A stretch of DNA of 64,000 nt from Akkermansia sp. (GTDB lineage Bacteria; Verrucomicrobiota; Verrucomicrobiia; Verrucomicrobiales; Akkermansiaceae), in contig JAFZGW010000013.1 of the NCBI GenBank assembly GCA_017555205.1, forward strand, positions 248,001 to 312,000, written 5' to 3'. A program made the position numbers and the translations under genes. The notes under the pieces are model-generated. The model did not search any database. It saw nothing but the letters and a program-made list of their open reading frames with translations, and was not told the DNA's origin. Shown here one piece after another: positions 44,726 through 53,389 of this stretch. How positions within the stretch are numbered: the stretch's first letter is position 1; the number at the start of each line of letters is the position of its first letter.

Positions 44726-46351
44726 ATGGCTTTTCCCCCGCAGACAAAATACATCGTGGGTAATGAGGCGTGCGAGCGCTTCAGCTTCTATGGCATGAAG
44801 AGCATTCTTGTGCTCTATATGGTAAACGCTCTCGCCATGAGCGAGAGCGAAGCCATGGAAGTGGCACACCTTTTCAATGCTCTTATCTACATTCTCCCTC
44901 TGCTTGGGGCTTGGATAGCCGACCGCTTTTTGGGGCGCTACCGCACCATATTATACGTATCACTCTTCTACTGCCTTGGGCACGGCGTACTGGCCACGGC
45001 AGATTTAACAGAAAGCTTGGAGATTAAGCGCTGGATTCTACTGACGGGTCTCTTCATCATTGCACTGGGCGCGGGTGGCATTAAGCCCTGCGTTTCAGCC
45101 TTCGTGGGCGACCAAGTCGGTGGTTTCGACAGTAAGACCATGACGCGCGTATACGCGGCATTCTACTGGGCCATCAACTTCGGTTCATTCTTCTCCTTCC
45201 TCGTCATCCCCTGGGTTCATAAAAACTGGGGCTATAGCTGGGCATTCGGCATTCCCGGCATATTCATGGCACTTGCCACCTTTGTATTCTGGTGCGGGCG
45301 TCATCAGTACAAACACAAAGCCCCTGCCCAGCCTGAGTTTCTGCCGGCACTCATGTGCCGTATTTTCCGGGGCGCGACAGTTGCCTGTAATCGTTTTGGC
45401 GGAGCGGCCGTGAGCCGAGCCACAACTACAGCCCTCCAAATTGCAGCCTTCATCGTTCTCGCCCCCATTGCTGTAAGTTTCGCGATATGGGCACAAGATG
45501 GCGCTACCAAACTTGCCACGCTCTGCGGAGCCGGGAGCACAGCCGCTGGCTTTTGCGGACTTGCTGCGCTGTTACTCTACGTGGCAGCTTTGGTACTTGC
45601 CGGGTTGAAAGCAGCTGCTGTCTTCGGCATGCAAAACTTCTTCGGTACCACGGGCAGTATGATTTTCAACAAGCGTGAAGTAACGGAGAAACTCTATAGC
45701 GATGAGCAGCGCAAAGAAGCCCGCAACATGCTGCGCGTGCTCACCGTATTTCTGATGATTATTCCCTTCTGGAGCCTGTACGACCAGACCTCCACCAGTT
45801 GGATTCTGCAAGGTCGCTCGATGGAGGAAATTCGTTTCACCCTTTTCGGCATCAATTTCTATTTCGGTGCGGAAGAGATGCAGAGCATCAATCCGGCCTT
45901 TGTTATGACACTGGTTCCCCTTGTCACCTTGCTGGTGTACCCATACATCGGCAAATGGAGCCATCCGCTCAGGCGCATGGGTATCGGCATTGTGCTGGCC
46001 GGTGCCTCTTACGGCATCGTAACTTGGTTACAAACCCGTCTCGATGCGGGTGAGCAGCTCAGCATTCTCTGGCAAATTCTCCCCTACTTCGTCATTACCA
46101 TAGCAGAAATTCTGGTCAGCACCACCGGTATTGAATATGCCTATACCGCCGCCGGTGATAAGCTCAAGAGCATTGTATCCAGTTTCTGGTTCCTGACCAG
46201 CACGATGGGTAATTTCCTTGTCATCTACCTGACCGGCTTGGTCGATGCTCCGGCCTCTGCCGAAACTTTCACGCTCTACGGTGTGCTGAGTGTCTGTATC
46301 GGTCTGTTGTTCATATTTGTAACAACTCGCCCAAGCTTTAAAGCAGAATAA
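44726..46351 (+). CDS. POT-family proton-dependent oligopeptide transporter
   Basis: A 541-residue inner-membrane MFS protein with about 12-14 transmembrane helices. The first-helix signature NEACERFSFYGMKSIL is the POT/PTR motif ExxERFxYYG, with Ser for the usual Tyr. The second signature GAGGIKPCVSAFVGDQ with AAFYWAINFGSF is also present. Such carriers import di- and tripeptides or related compounds with protons. A central loop of basic residues (about 190-215) joins the two six-helix halves. It begins 14 bases after the PpiD-like gene. The substrate cannot be inferred. Confidence 0.9.
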   Translation: MAFPPQTKYIVGNEACERFSFYGMKSILVLYMVNALAMSESEAMEVAHLFNALIYILPLLGAWIADRFLGRYRTILYVSLFYCLGHGVLATADLTESLEIKRWILLTGLFIIALGAGGIKPCVSAFVGDQVGGFDSKTMTRVYAAFYWAINFGSFFSFLVIPWVHKNWGYSWAFGIPGIFMALATFVFWCGRHQYKHKAPAQPEFLPALMCRIFRGATVACNRFGGAAVSRATTTALQIAAFIVLAPIAVSFAIWAQDGATKLATLCGAGSTAAGFCGLAALLLYVAALVLAGLKAAAVFGMQNFFGTTGSMIFNKREVTEKLYSDEQRKEARNMLRVLTVFLMIIPFWSLYDQTSTSWILQGRSMEEIRFTLFGINFYFGAEEMQSINPAFVMTLVPLVTLLVYPYIGKWSHPLRRMGIGIVLAGASYGIVTWLQTRLDAGEQLSILWQILPYFVITIAEILVSTTGIEYAYTAAGDKLKSIVSSFWFLTSTMGNFLVIYLTGLVDAPASAETFTLYGVLSVCIGLLFIFVTTRPSFKAE

Positions 46352-46406
46352 AGTGCACGAGTGCGGGAATTGCAGGCGGAAAGTGCGTCAGCCGCTACAA
46401 TGAAGC

Positions 46407-46435
46407 TTGCTTTCGTGCGCAGTTCAGGGTAGAAT
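46407..46435 (+). promoter_or_regulatory. Promoter of glnS (leaderless type)
   Basis: TTGCTT (46407-46412), 17 bp, TAGAAT (46430-46435), then exactly 7 bases to the ATG at 46443. The TTG at 46407 sometimes read as a start is the -35 box. Confidence 0.75.
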
Positions 46436-46442
46436 CGCGCGC

Positions 46443-48137
46443 ATGGCGAACGAAGAAATTACCACCACTAAAAAGGATTTTATTCGTGAGTGGATTGCCT
46501 CTGACCTTGCAGAAGGTCACTGCGAAACTCCTATCACGCGATTCCCCCCCGAGCCTAACGGCTATCTGCACATTGGCCACGCCAAGGCAATCTGCCTTGA
46601 TTTCGGTGTAGCTCAAGAGTACGCGCAGCAAGGGGCGGTGTGCCACTTGCGTTTCGATGATACCAACCCCTGCAAGGAAGATGTCGAGTTCGTCAATTCC
46701 ATACAAGAAGACATCAAGTGGCTTGGGTTCAGCTGGGGCGAGCACCTTTACTGGGCTTCCGACATCTTTGATTTCTACTACGAGTGCGCTGTACATCTCA
46801 TTAAGAACGGCTTGGCCTATGTTGATGAGCAAGATCGCGAAACCATGCGAGCACAGCGCGGCAATCTCACCACGCCCGGCATTCACTCTCCCTACCGAGA
46901 TCGCTCGGTAGAAGAAAACCTTGCTCGCTTCGAGGAAATGAAGGCCGGCAAATTCCCGGAAGGCGGGGCCGTTCTGCGCGCTAAGATTGACATGGCCAGC
47001 AGCAATATGAACATGCGTGACCCCGTCATCTACCGCATCTCCTACGAGCACCACCACAACACCGGTAACAAATGGTGCATCTACCCGATGTACGATTTTG
47101 CTCACCCGTTGGAGGATGCCTACGAGCGCATCACGCACTCGCTCTGCACACTTGAGTTCGAAAACCATCGTCCGCTCTACGACTGGGTAATTGAGAACTG
47201 CCCCATTCCCGCAGGTTCCCGCCCTCAGCAGCGCGAGTTCTCCCGCCTCAACATCACTTATACCGTCATGAGCAAGCGTAAGCTGCGCCAGATGGTAGAA
47301 GAAGGTCACGTTGCCGGCTGGGATGACCCCCGCATGCCCACAATCTGTGGTATGCGCCGCCGCGGTTACCCCGCACCGGCCATCGTTGACTTCTGTGAAG
47401 GCGTCGGCATTACCAAGTTCAATGGCAACACCGATGTAGCCCGCTTGGAAAACGCTGTTCGCGCCGAGCTCAACACCAATGCCGAGCGCCGCATGGCTGT
47501 GCTTAATCCGCTCAAGCTCGTTCTCACCAACCTGCCCGATGGGCACGAGGAAGAAGTTGAGGTCGTGATTAACCCCGAAAAACCTGAGCTGGGCAACCGC
47601 AAACTCACCCTCACGAAAGAGGTATGGATTGAGCAGGACGACTTCATGGTCGAACCGCCCAAGAAGTATAAGCGCATGAGCCCCGGTGCCTGTGTGCGCC
47701 TGCGCGGTGGCTACTGCGTGGTATGCACCGGTTACGAGACCGATGCTGAAGGCAAGGTGACGGAGGTTCACGCCGAGATTCTGCCGGGCACCATCGGCTC
47801 CAACCCGCCCGAGGGTATACGCTGCAAGGGTGCCATTCACTGGGTTTCCGTAAAATACGGTGTCAAGGCAGAGGTTCGCCTCTACGACCGCCTGTTCAAG
47901 GACGAAGCCCCCGATGCCAACCCGGATGGTTTCCTTGCCTCGCTGAATGCCGACTCACTCACAGTATTGAAAGATGCCGTGGTGGAGCCCGCACTGGCAG
48001 AGGCTCCTGCTGAGTTCCTGTGCCAGTTTGAGCGCACGGGCTATTTCGTGGCGGATCGCTACGACCACAGCCCCGAACACCCAGTGTTCAATCGTTCCGT
48101 AGGTCTGCGCGACTCATGGGCAAAAATGAACAAGTAA
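46443..48137 (+). CDS. glnS: Glutaminyl-tRNA synthetase
   Basis: Charges tRNA-Gln directly with glutamine. The 564-residue class I enzyme has TRFPPEPNGYLHIGHAKAI (HIGH motif), LRFDDTNPCKED, the MSKRKL signature (KMSKS equivalent), WDDPRMPTICGMRRRGY and the GlnRS-type C-terminal anticodon beta-barrels (with VCTGYETDAEGKVTEV). These features separate GlnRS from GluRS. The start is fixed by the promoter. GatB is also encoded in this window (58118-59584), so the amidotransferase probably serves Asn-tRNA or is redundant for Gln-tRNA. A hairpin follows. Confidence 0.95.
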   Translation: MANEEITTTKKDFIREWIASDLAEGHCETPITRFPPEPNGYLHIGHAKAICLDFGVAQEYAQQGAVCHLRFDDTNPCKEDVEFVNSIQEDIKWLGFSWGEHLYWASDIFDFYYECAVHLIKNGLAYVDEQDRETMRAQRGNLTTPGIHSPYRDRSVEENLARFEEMKAGKFPEGGAVLRAKIDMASSNMNMRDPVIYRISYEHHHNTGNKWCIYPMYDFAHPLEDAYERITHSLCTLEFENHRPLYDWVIENCPIPAGSRPQQREFSRLNITYTVMSKRKLRQMVEEGHVAGWDDPRMPTICGMRRRGYPAPAIVDFCEGVGITKFNGNTDVARLENAVRAELNTNAERRMAVLNPLKLVLTNLPDGHEEEVEVVINPEKPELGNRKLTLTKEVWIEQDDFMVEPPKKYKRMSPGACVRLRGGYCVVCTGYETDAEGKVTEVHAEILPGTIGSNPPEGIRCKGAIHWVSVKYGVKAEVRLYDRLFKDEAPDANPDGFLASLNADSLTVLKDAVVEPALAEAPAEFLCQFERTGYFVADRYDHSPEHPVFNRSVGLRDSWAKMNK

Positions 48138-48176
48138 GTTAATCACCGAATAAATTAACAATGATAAATTTCAGCT

Positions 48177-48213
48177 CGGCGGCTTTCGCCGCTTGATTGC
48201 GGTAAAGCCGCCG
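48177..48213 (+). terminator. Nested hairpin between glnS and ribBA
   Basis: CGGCGGCTTT / AAAGCCGCCG (48177-48186, 48204-48213) encloses a smaller CGCCGC/GCGGT stem and is followed by GGGTTGTTTT. It may be a terminator for glnS or an attenuator for ribBA. It does not match the FMN riboswitch. Confidence 0.55.
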
Positions 48214-48236
48214 GGTTGTTTTGATGAGTTTGCGAT

Positions 48237-49604
48237 ATGAAGAACGTTGAGTTTACCTCCAAAAACGGCGTATTTGACATGAGCAGCTTTATCTGCGAAT
48301 GCGACGCCGCCGTAAGCGGTGAGCCGCTCCCCGTAGAGAAAGAACAAGCCCCTGCTCCCGAACCGCAACCCGAACCGGTTGTAGAAGTTCCTGTGGCGGA
48401 CGGTACCGACCCCATCATATACCACCCGTTGGATGAAGTACTCGCCGACCTGCGAATGGGTAAACTCGTGCTGATGACAGATGACCCTCACCGCGAGAAC
48501 GAAGCCGACCTCGTGTGTGCCGGGCAGTTTGCCACGCCGCAAAACATCAATTTTATGGCCACTCACGCACGCGGTCTCATCTGCGTGCCCATGGCACCGG
48601 AGCGTGTGGATGCTCTCGGCCTGCCCATGCAGGCACAGCACAACACGGAAAAGCACCACACGGCCTTTACCGTGAGCGTGGACGCCCTCGAAGGAACCAC
48701 AACAGGCATCAGCGCATTCGAACGCTCCATCACGACCATGAAACTGGCGGATCCGCGCGCCCGACTCGATGACTTCGTGCAACCCGGCCACTGCTTCCCC
48801 CTGCGTGCCGTTGAAGGTGGTGTAATTCGCCGCGCCGGACATACTGAGGGAACGGTTGATTTGCTGCGCATTGCCGGGCTGGAGCCCGTAGGAGTATGCT
48901 GCGAAATCATGAAAGAGGACGGCACCATGGCTCGCCTTGGTGAACTGGGCTCATTCCAAAAGAAATACGGACTTAAAGCCTGCTCGCTGGCTCAAATCAT
49001 TGAGCACCGCCAGCACACCGAAACACTCATCGAAAAAGAAGAGGTTGTAAAGCTTCCCACAGACTTCGGCGAGTTTATTTGCCACTCATACCACTCAAAG
49101 GTTGACGGTCAAACCCACCTGGCCTTGGTACACGGTGAAATAGACTCCGAAAAACCCGTGCTGTGCCGGGTACACAGTGAGTGCCTGACCGGTGACGTAT
49201 TTGCCAGCCGCCGCTGTGACTGCGGTAGCCAGCTGCACACAGCCATGCGCCGTGTTGCAGAAGAAGGCGGCGTGATTCTGTACCTGCGACAGGAAGGGCG
49301 CGGCATCGGGCTCTCCGCTAAGTTGCATGCCTACAAGCTCCAGGAACAAGGGCTCGACACAGTGGACGCCAACATTCAGCTGGGCTTTGCCCCGGATTTG
49401 CGTGATTACGGCGTAGGAGCTCAGATTTTGAGGGATTTGGGCGTGCGCAAGCTCCGCCTGCTCACCAACAACCCGCGCAAGATTGTGGGCTTGACCGGGC
49501 ACGGTCTGACTATCGAAGAGCAACTCCCTATCAACATACCTGCCCACGAAGATAATAAGCACTATCTCGACACCAAGCGCAATCGCATGGGTCACCTCAT
49601 CTAA
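48237..49604 (+). CDS. ribBA: Bifunctional riboflavin protein RibBA (DHBP synthase / GTP cyclohydrolase II)
   Basis: Supplies both precursors of riboflavin. The 455-residue product has a RibB half (about 63-265) with DDPHRENEADLVCAG, FMATHARGLICVPM and GHTEGTVDL (usual GHTEAAVDL), and a RibA half (about 270-455) with HSECLTGDVFASRRCDCG, whose three Cys bind zinc, RQEGRGIGL and LTNNPRKI. Residues 1-60 form an odd Pro/Glu-rich leader (PAPEPQPEPVVEVP) not needed for either enzyme. Starting at the ATG at 48279 would shorten it. Other rib genes are not in the window. Confidence 0.93.
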   Translation: MKNVEFTSKNGVFDMSSFICECDAAVSGEPLPVEKEQAPAPEPQPEPVVEVPVADGTDPIIYHPLDEVLADLRMGKLVLMTDDPHRENEADLVCAGQFATPQNINFMATHARGLICVPMAPERVDALGLPMQAQHNTEKHHTAFTVSVDALEGTTTGISAFERSITTMKLADPRARLDDFVQPGHCFPLRAVEGGVIRRAGHTEGTVDLLRIAGLEPVGVCCEIMKEDGTMARLGELGSFQKKYGLKACSLAQIIEHRQHTETLIEKEEVVKLPTDFGEFICHSYHSKVDGQTHLALVHGEIDSEKPVLCRVHSECLTGDVFASRRCDCGSQLHTAMRRVAEEGGVILYLRQEGRGIGLSAKLHAYKLQEQGLDTVDANIQLGFAPDLRDYGVGAQILRDLGVRKLRLLTNNPRKIVGLTGHGLTIEEQLPINIPAHEDNKHYLDTKRNRMGHLI

Positions 49605-49636
49605 CCCCTTAACCAATCCCCCCCCCGATTCCAGCC

Positions 49637-49957
49637 ATGACAGCAGCAGAAAAAGCACTTTCCACATTCCGCGAGCCACCTTGCATGTACAACTGCGCAC
49701 AAACAGTCTGCGCAGCATTCGGAAGAGAGGACCTCATCGAACCCATGAAATCCTGTGGTGGCGGTCGTGCGCCCGAGGGTATGTGCGGTGCTCTGTACGG
49801 CGCTATTCAGGTAGCACCCGAGCGAGCAGAGGAATTAAAGTCTGCTTTTATTGCCCAAAATGGTGCTTGGAAATGCTGCGACCTCAAGGGCGGTGCACAG
49901 CGTGTGGCCTGCCAGCAATGCGTCAGCGTAGCTGCACAACTGCTCGAGAACAAGTAA
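49637..49957 (+). CDS. Cys-rich putative redox protein (C_GCAxxG_C_C family)
   Basis: A 106-residue protein with ten or so Cys residues. The order NCAQTVCAAFG, then SCGGGRAPEGMCGALYGAIQVA, then CC and ACQQCV, fits the C_GCAxxG_C_C family of putative redox-active proteins, where Cys residues may bind a cluster or form disulfides. Function is not known. There is no signal peptide. It follows ribBA by 32 bases and could be cotranscribed, and ends before a strong bidirectional terminator. Confidence 0.75.
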   Translation: MTAAEKALSTFREPPCMYNCAQTVCAAFGREDLIEPMKSCGGGRAPEGMCGALYGAIQVAPERAEELKSAFIAQNGAWKCCDLKGGAQRVACQQCVSVAAQLLENK

Positions 49958-49971
49958 AGCAGAAAAAAGGT

Positions 49972-50014
49972 TATAAAAAAGAGCGGGGGCAGAATGAATC
50001 AGCCCCCGCTCTTT
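49972..50014. terminator. Bidirectional terminator
   Basis: AAAGAGCGGGGGC / GCCCCCGCTCTTT (49978-49990, 50002-50014). A T-run on the minus strand makes it a good terminator for hisC; it also ends the Cys-rich gene on the plus strand. Confidence 0.9.
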
Positions 50015-50039
50015 GTTATCTATTAAAATCAGGTATTAA

Positions 50040-51140
50040 TCAAACACCGAGCAACTCGGCAAGCACCTCCAAACAACGAGCGTTTTCACGCTCCGTGCCG
50101 ACGGTAATGCGAACATAGTCCGGCAGACCGTAGCCATCCATGTGGCGCAGAATAACCCCCTTTGCCAGAGCATCATTGAACACCTTGCGCCCCTGCCCGG
50201 TTTTCACCAATATGAAGTTAGCCTGACTGGGAACATATTCAATTCCCCATGCGCGGAAGGCCTCATAGTACTGCTGCTTACCGCGGTTAACCATATCAAC
50301 GGAAGCCGCGAGGTGCTCAGCATCATCCAATGCAGCGACAGCGGCGACCTGCGACATAAGGTTCATATTGAAAGGAGTGCGAGCTTTATTAAGCAGATCG
50401 GCAATCTCGGGAATCGTTACACCGTACCCTGCACGCAAACCGGCTAGGCCGTATGCTTTCGAGAACGTACGCAGAAGAATGACATTCTTACCCTGCTTCA
50501 CATACTTGAGGGTATCAGGCTTCACATCTGCGAAATCGATATACGCCTCATCAAACGCAACGATAACATGCTCAGGCACGGCCTCCATGAAGGCATCCAT
50601 CTCCGCCTGAGTCACAACCGTACCAAGCGGATTCGCCGGATTGGTGATGAACACCAAGCGGGTCTGCGGTGTGATAGCTGCCAATACGGCCTGCAAATCA
50701 GAACTGAAATCCGGCTTAATGGGAGCTTCCACATACTTAGCACCGAAAAGTTTGCACATAATCGGGTACATCGAAAAACTGTGCTTAGCAGCAATCAGCT
50801 CAATCCCTTCGTGCAGGCAAGCATGGCACAACAGTTCAATCAGCTCGCTGCTGCCACTACCCACAACCGTCTGATTGAACTCAACACCAAAACGCTCCGC
50901 AATCTTGCTGCGCAGGGTGAACGATGCGCCATCCGGGTAAATGTGAACCCCGGCAGCTGCCTGCTGAATAGCGGCAATAGCCTTGGGCGAAGGTCCCAGA
51001 GAATTTTCATTACTGGCCAACTTCACTATGTCAGCCGGCTTCATCCCCAGCTCGCGGGCTGTTTCTTCTATAGGCTTGCCGGGCTGATACGCGACCAGCT
51101 CCAACACATACTGATTGGCATATTGAGAGATATTGCTCAT
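50040..51140 (-). CDS. hisC: Histidinol-phosphate aminotransferase
   Basis: PLP enzyme of histidine synthesis. The 366-residue product has the HisC order: YQPGKPIEETARELG, KLASNENSLGPSPKA, ITNPANPLGT, VAFDEAYIDF, the PLP-Lys region RTFSKAYGLAGLRAGYG, and the closing RHMDGYGLPDYVRITVGTE. Length is normal. The ATG at 51140 starts MSNISQYAN; an earlier start at 51161 overlaps the -10 box. It stands alone with no other his genes nearby, and could also act on tyrosine or phenylalanine precursors as many HisC proteins do. It is divergent from a secreted-protein gene. Confidence 0.92.
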   Translation of the reverse strand: MSNISQYANQYVLELVAYQPGKPIEETARELGMKPADIVKLASNENSLGPSPKAIAAIQQAAAGVHIYPDGASFTLRSKIAERFGVEFNQTVVGSGSSELIELLCHACLHEGIELIAAKHSFSMYPIMCKLFGAKYVEAPIKPDFSSDLQAVLAAITPQTRLVFITNPANPLGTVVTQAEMDAFMEAVPEHVIVAFDEAYIDFADVKPDTLKYVKQGKNVILLRTFSKAYGLAGLRAGYGVTIPEIADLLNKARTPFNMNLMSQVAAVAALDDAEHLAASVDMVNRGKQQYYEAFRAWGIEYVPSQANFILVKTGQGRKVFNDALAKGVILRHMDGYGLPDYVRITVGTERENARCLEVLAELLGV

Positions 51141-51160
51141 AGCTTGCGATTTCGCCCGCA

Positions 51161-51189
51161 ATTATAATACCTGTCATGGACAAAGACAA
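51161..51189 (-). promoter_or_regulatory. Promoter of hisC
   Basis: On the minus strand, TTGTCT (51184-51189), 17 bp, consensus TATAAT (51161-51166), with the ATG 20 bases downstream. Confidence 0.7.
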
Positions 51190-51192
51190 GCC

Positions 51193-51221
51193 TTGAATTA
51201 GCCATCATTATCATATAAAAT
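51193..51221 (+). promoter_or_regulatory. Promoter of the 51229 gene (leaderless type)
   Basis: TTGAAT (51193-51198), 17 bp, TAAAAT (51216-51221), then exactly 7 bases to the ATG. Confidence 0.75.
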
Positions 51222-51228
51222 CAACTCC

Positions 51229-52230
51229 ATGAAAAAATGGCATAAGCGCACACTATGCGTCCTGACCCTGGGAGTTCTCGGCACCGTGGCTCTGGGACTG
51301 CGCCCGGCTTTCACCCCCAACGATGTGCAGGAAATTAAGCACTTCAGCTGCGAAATCCCCCTGCCCGAACACCGGAAAAATAGCAACTTTGCCTTCACTC
51401 ATACCATACAACTGCACAACCCGCACCGTGGCACTTGGTTCTCCAAGCAACTACAGCAATCCATTCATCCGCAACTCACGCCCGCAGAGTGGCCCATTCG
51501 TGTATACTGCGAAGACGGCAAATTGCGGGTGTCAGCTTCCCCGCCCCGGTTGCACAGCGAGTGGGCTCACCTGAGAGCTACATGGGTAGTCGGCATTGGG
51601 GATGTCAACTACGTGCGCCGCCCCAACGGAAGTAAGCATGCTGAGTACCAGCTTCATATCTCCTGCCACATGGAGCGCACTGCTTGCTTCTGGCAGAAAA
51701 CCGAGCGCGAGATGTTCGTACAATTCATCACCATCGATGTAGCAGACGAAGCCGCAGACATGGGCACTGCCCTGCTGGCAGAGACCACCGGCCCCTTCTT
51801 CACTCAATTCGCCCCATCCACCACAGGACCGGAGCCCAAACTCCCGGCGCGCTACTGCGAGAGCCCCCTCTCCAACGCCCTGTTGCGCCTGCTGCACACT
51901 ATCGCCGCCTGTACCCCCGAAACCCACGAGCAACTCACACCACGATTAGTCAATGGTGCCGCCCGACTCGCCAACTTCGCGACCACAGCTCCTTGGCCCG
52001 ACTGCTGGGGTGAATCCGCCGATATGGCTCGCACCATAGCCTACCGCATCGGTCCGACCCTCGAATACATCGCCGAAAACGATTGCTTTGGCAACCAGCA
52101 ACTGGCAGATTTCATCAATAGCGACAATTTTTCCCGAATCTTTGGCGAAAAATTCACCGACTCAAAAAGTTCCGACATTAATGCAGACTTGGAAAACATT
52201 GATATTCAACGCATCAATATAAAAGAATAA
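51229..52230 (+). CDS. Membrane-anchored or secreted protein of unknown function
   Basis: A 333-residue protein with a basic N-terminus (MKKWHKR) and one hydrophobic segment (residues 8-23) that is a signal peptide or anchor. The rest is soluble, mixed in composition, with seven Cys in the exported part. LPEHRKNSNFAFTHTIQLHN and RIGPTLEYIAENDCFG are distinctive, but I recognise no family. The promoter places the ATG at the transcription start. It has no close neighbour on the same strand; a structured RNA candidate and a strong terminator follow. Confidence 0.6.
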   Translation: MKKWHKRTLCVLTLGVLGTVALGLRPAFTPNDVQEIKHFSCEIPLPEHRKNSNFAFTHTIQLHNPHRGTWFSKQLQQSIHPQLTPAEWPIRVYCEDGKLRVSASPPRLHSEWAHLRATWVVGIGDVNYVRRPNGSKHAEYQLHISCHMERTACFWQKTEREMFVQFITIDVADEAADMGTALLAETTGPFFTQFAPSTTGPEPKLPARYCESPLSNALLRLLHTIAACTPETHEQLTPRLVNGAARLANFATTAPWPDCWGESADMARTIAYRIGPTLEYIAENDCFGNQQLADFINSDNFSRIFGEKFTDSKSSDINADLENIDIQRINIKE

Positions 52231-52280
52231 AAAAAGATTAAAAAAATGTATTTTTTCTGTAGATTTTAAGAAATCTTTGC

Positions 52281-52405
52281 GTTCTCTTATATGTAGGCCG
52301 GGGTGAGAGCCGGCCGAGAGAAGACAGTAAACTGTTTTTCATAGAGTAGGTGTAAGTACAATACCGACCGGCATTCCGAGCAGGAGCCGGTCGGTATTGT
52401 TTTTA
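52281..52405 (+). ncRNA. Candidate structured RNA ending in a strong terminator
   Basis: The stretch folds by eye into three elements. First, TTCTCT (52282-52287) pairs with AGAGAA (52317-52322), enclosing GGCCGG / CCGGCC (52296-52301, 52310-52315). Next comes the short dyad ACAGT/ACTGT near 52324. Last is a perfect 15-bp terminator stem ACAATACCGACCGGC / GCCGGTCGGTATTGT (52358-52372, 52386-52400) with TTTTT. It may be a small RNA or the 3' end of the 51229 transcript; no good promoter was found just upstream. Confidence 0.4.
52358..52405 (+). terminator. Strong terminator at the end of the structured intergenic region
   Basis: A 15-bp perfect stem with a 13-nt loop followed by TTTTT. It can also end the convergent MBL-fold gene, whose stop is at 52427. 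Confidence 0.85.
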
Positions 52406-52426
52406 GCAATCTACGCCAACCGCACC

Positions 52427-53293
52427 TCAGAGCGAAAGACGCTCCATATCCTCCGGCACATAAACAGAGCCGAGAAAATGCACTGCCGCCTCGGCGGAAT
52501 ATGCCTCACGGCGGGTAGGCAAAGTCTTATCCTCCGTATGATACAGCAACAAATTCCGCACCTCCAGCCCGGCCGCAAGCCGCCCGGCATCGAGCGCGGT
52601 ACTATGGTGCTTTTCATAAGGCTTAAAACGCTCGCGGTCAGCATACAAACAGAAAGCCTCGCACAGCAGCCAATCCGCCCCGCGAGCATATACATCTGCC
52701 CGCTCATTGAACGGTTCATCCCCCAAACAACACAAACGTTGACCATCCGGCAACTGCATACAGAACCCATACTGCTTAGCCTTCGTCGAGCCGATATCAA
52801 AAGCCCGCGCCGACATGCCCGCAGCCATAAACGCTTCTCCATCTGCCAACCCATGCAGCAATATATCATCGTGAATATGTCGGCATACCTTACCCGGCAA
52901 GGTCAAACGGCAGATTGTCTCAAGCGCCAGCAAGCCCTCTCCATGCCCATAAATATGCAGCTTGCCGCTATATTTTCCGGCGTTCATTGCCTGAGCCACC
53001 ATACGCAGTACCCATACCACGCCAAAGATATGATCCGTGTGCGTATGAGTCAAGAACACATCATGCACATCTGCCAGAGCCACTCCGGCCTGCTCCAGCC
53101 GAGCCAATATCCCATTGCCGCCGCCGCCATCCACCAGCAAAACCTGCCCACCATTCCGTATAGTAAAGCATGTATTGTAACACCGCGTCACCGCCGCATT
53201 CCCCGTCCCCAGCATTGTCAGCTCCACTTTTTGCTCCCCACTATCCTCCATTGTACCATGGCCCGTATTTACACAGTCATTTACCTCACTCAT
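52427..53293 (-). CDS. MBL-fold metallohydrolase, RNase Z-like
   Basis: A 288-residue protein with LGTGNAAVTRCYNTCF, VDGGGGNGI and the metal motif THTHTDH (HxHxDH), then LGDE and a late KHHSTALDAG, the order of RNase Z/ElaC and related phosphodiesterase-type MBL enzymes. The exosite arm of true RNase Z is not obvious, so substrate is open. The start is placed at the ATG at 53293, because a consensus-like promoter overlaps the longer frame that begins at 53314 and its -10 box lies 7 bases before this ATG. Convergent with the RNA candidate. Confidence 0.82.
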   Translation of the reverse strand: MSEVNDCVNTGHGTMEDSGEQKVELTMLGTGNAAVTRCYNTCFTIRNGGQVLLVDGGGGNGILARLEQAGVALADVHDVFLTHTHTDHIFGVVWVLRMVAQAMNAGKYSGKLHIYGHGEGLLALETICRLTLPGKVCRHIHDDILLHGLADGEAFMAAGMSARAFDIGSTKAKQYGFCMQLPDGQRLCCLGDEPFNERADVYARGADWLLCEAFCLYADRERFKPYEKHHSTALDAGRLAAGLEVRNLLLYHTEDKTLPTRREAYSAEAAVHFLGSVYVPEDMERLSL

Positions 53294-53300
53294 GCTACCC

Positions 53301-53328
53301 ATTATAAATGCCATTTCCGCCTTGTCAA
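53301..53328 (-). promoter_or_regulatory. Promoter of the MBL-fold gene (leaderless type)
   Basis: On the minus strand, TTGACA (53323-53328), 16 bp, TATAAT (53301-53306), then 7 bases to the ATG at 53293. Confidence 0.75.
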
Positions 53329-53389
53329 TCTCTATCTCAAGACTGAGAGGAATGGAAAAATTACAAACAGCGGAATGCAGCCGTCGAAA

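Noticed and set aside
48138..48236. FMN riboswitch before ribBA
   Set aside because: The gap is under 100 bases and lacks the conserved RFN core; only a nested GC-rich hairpin is seen.
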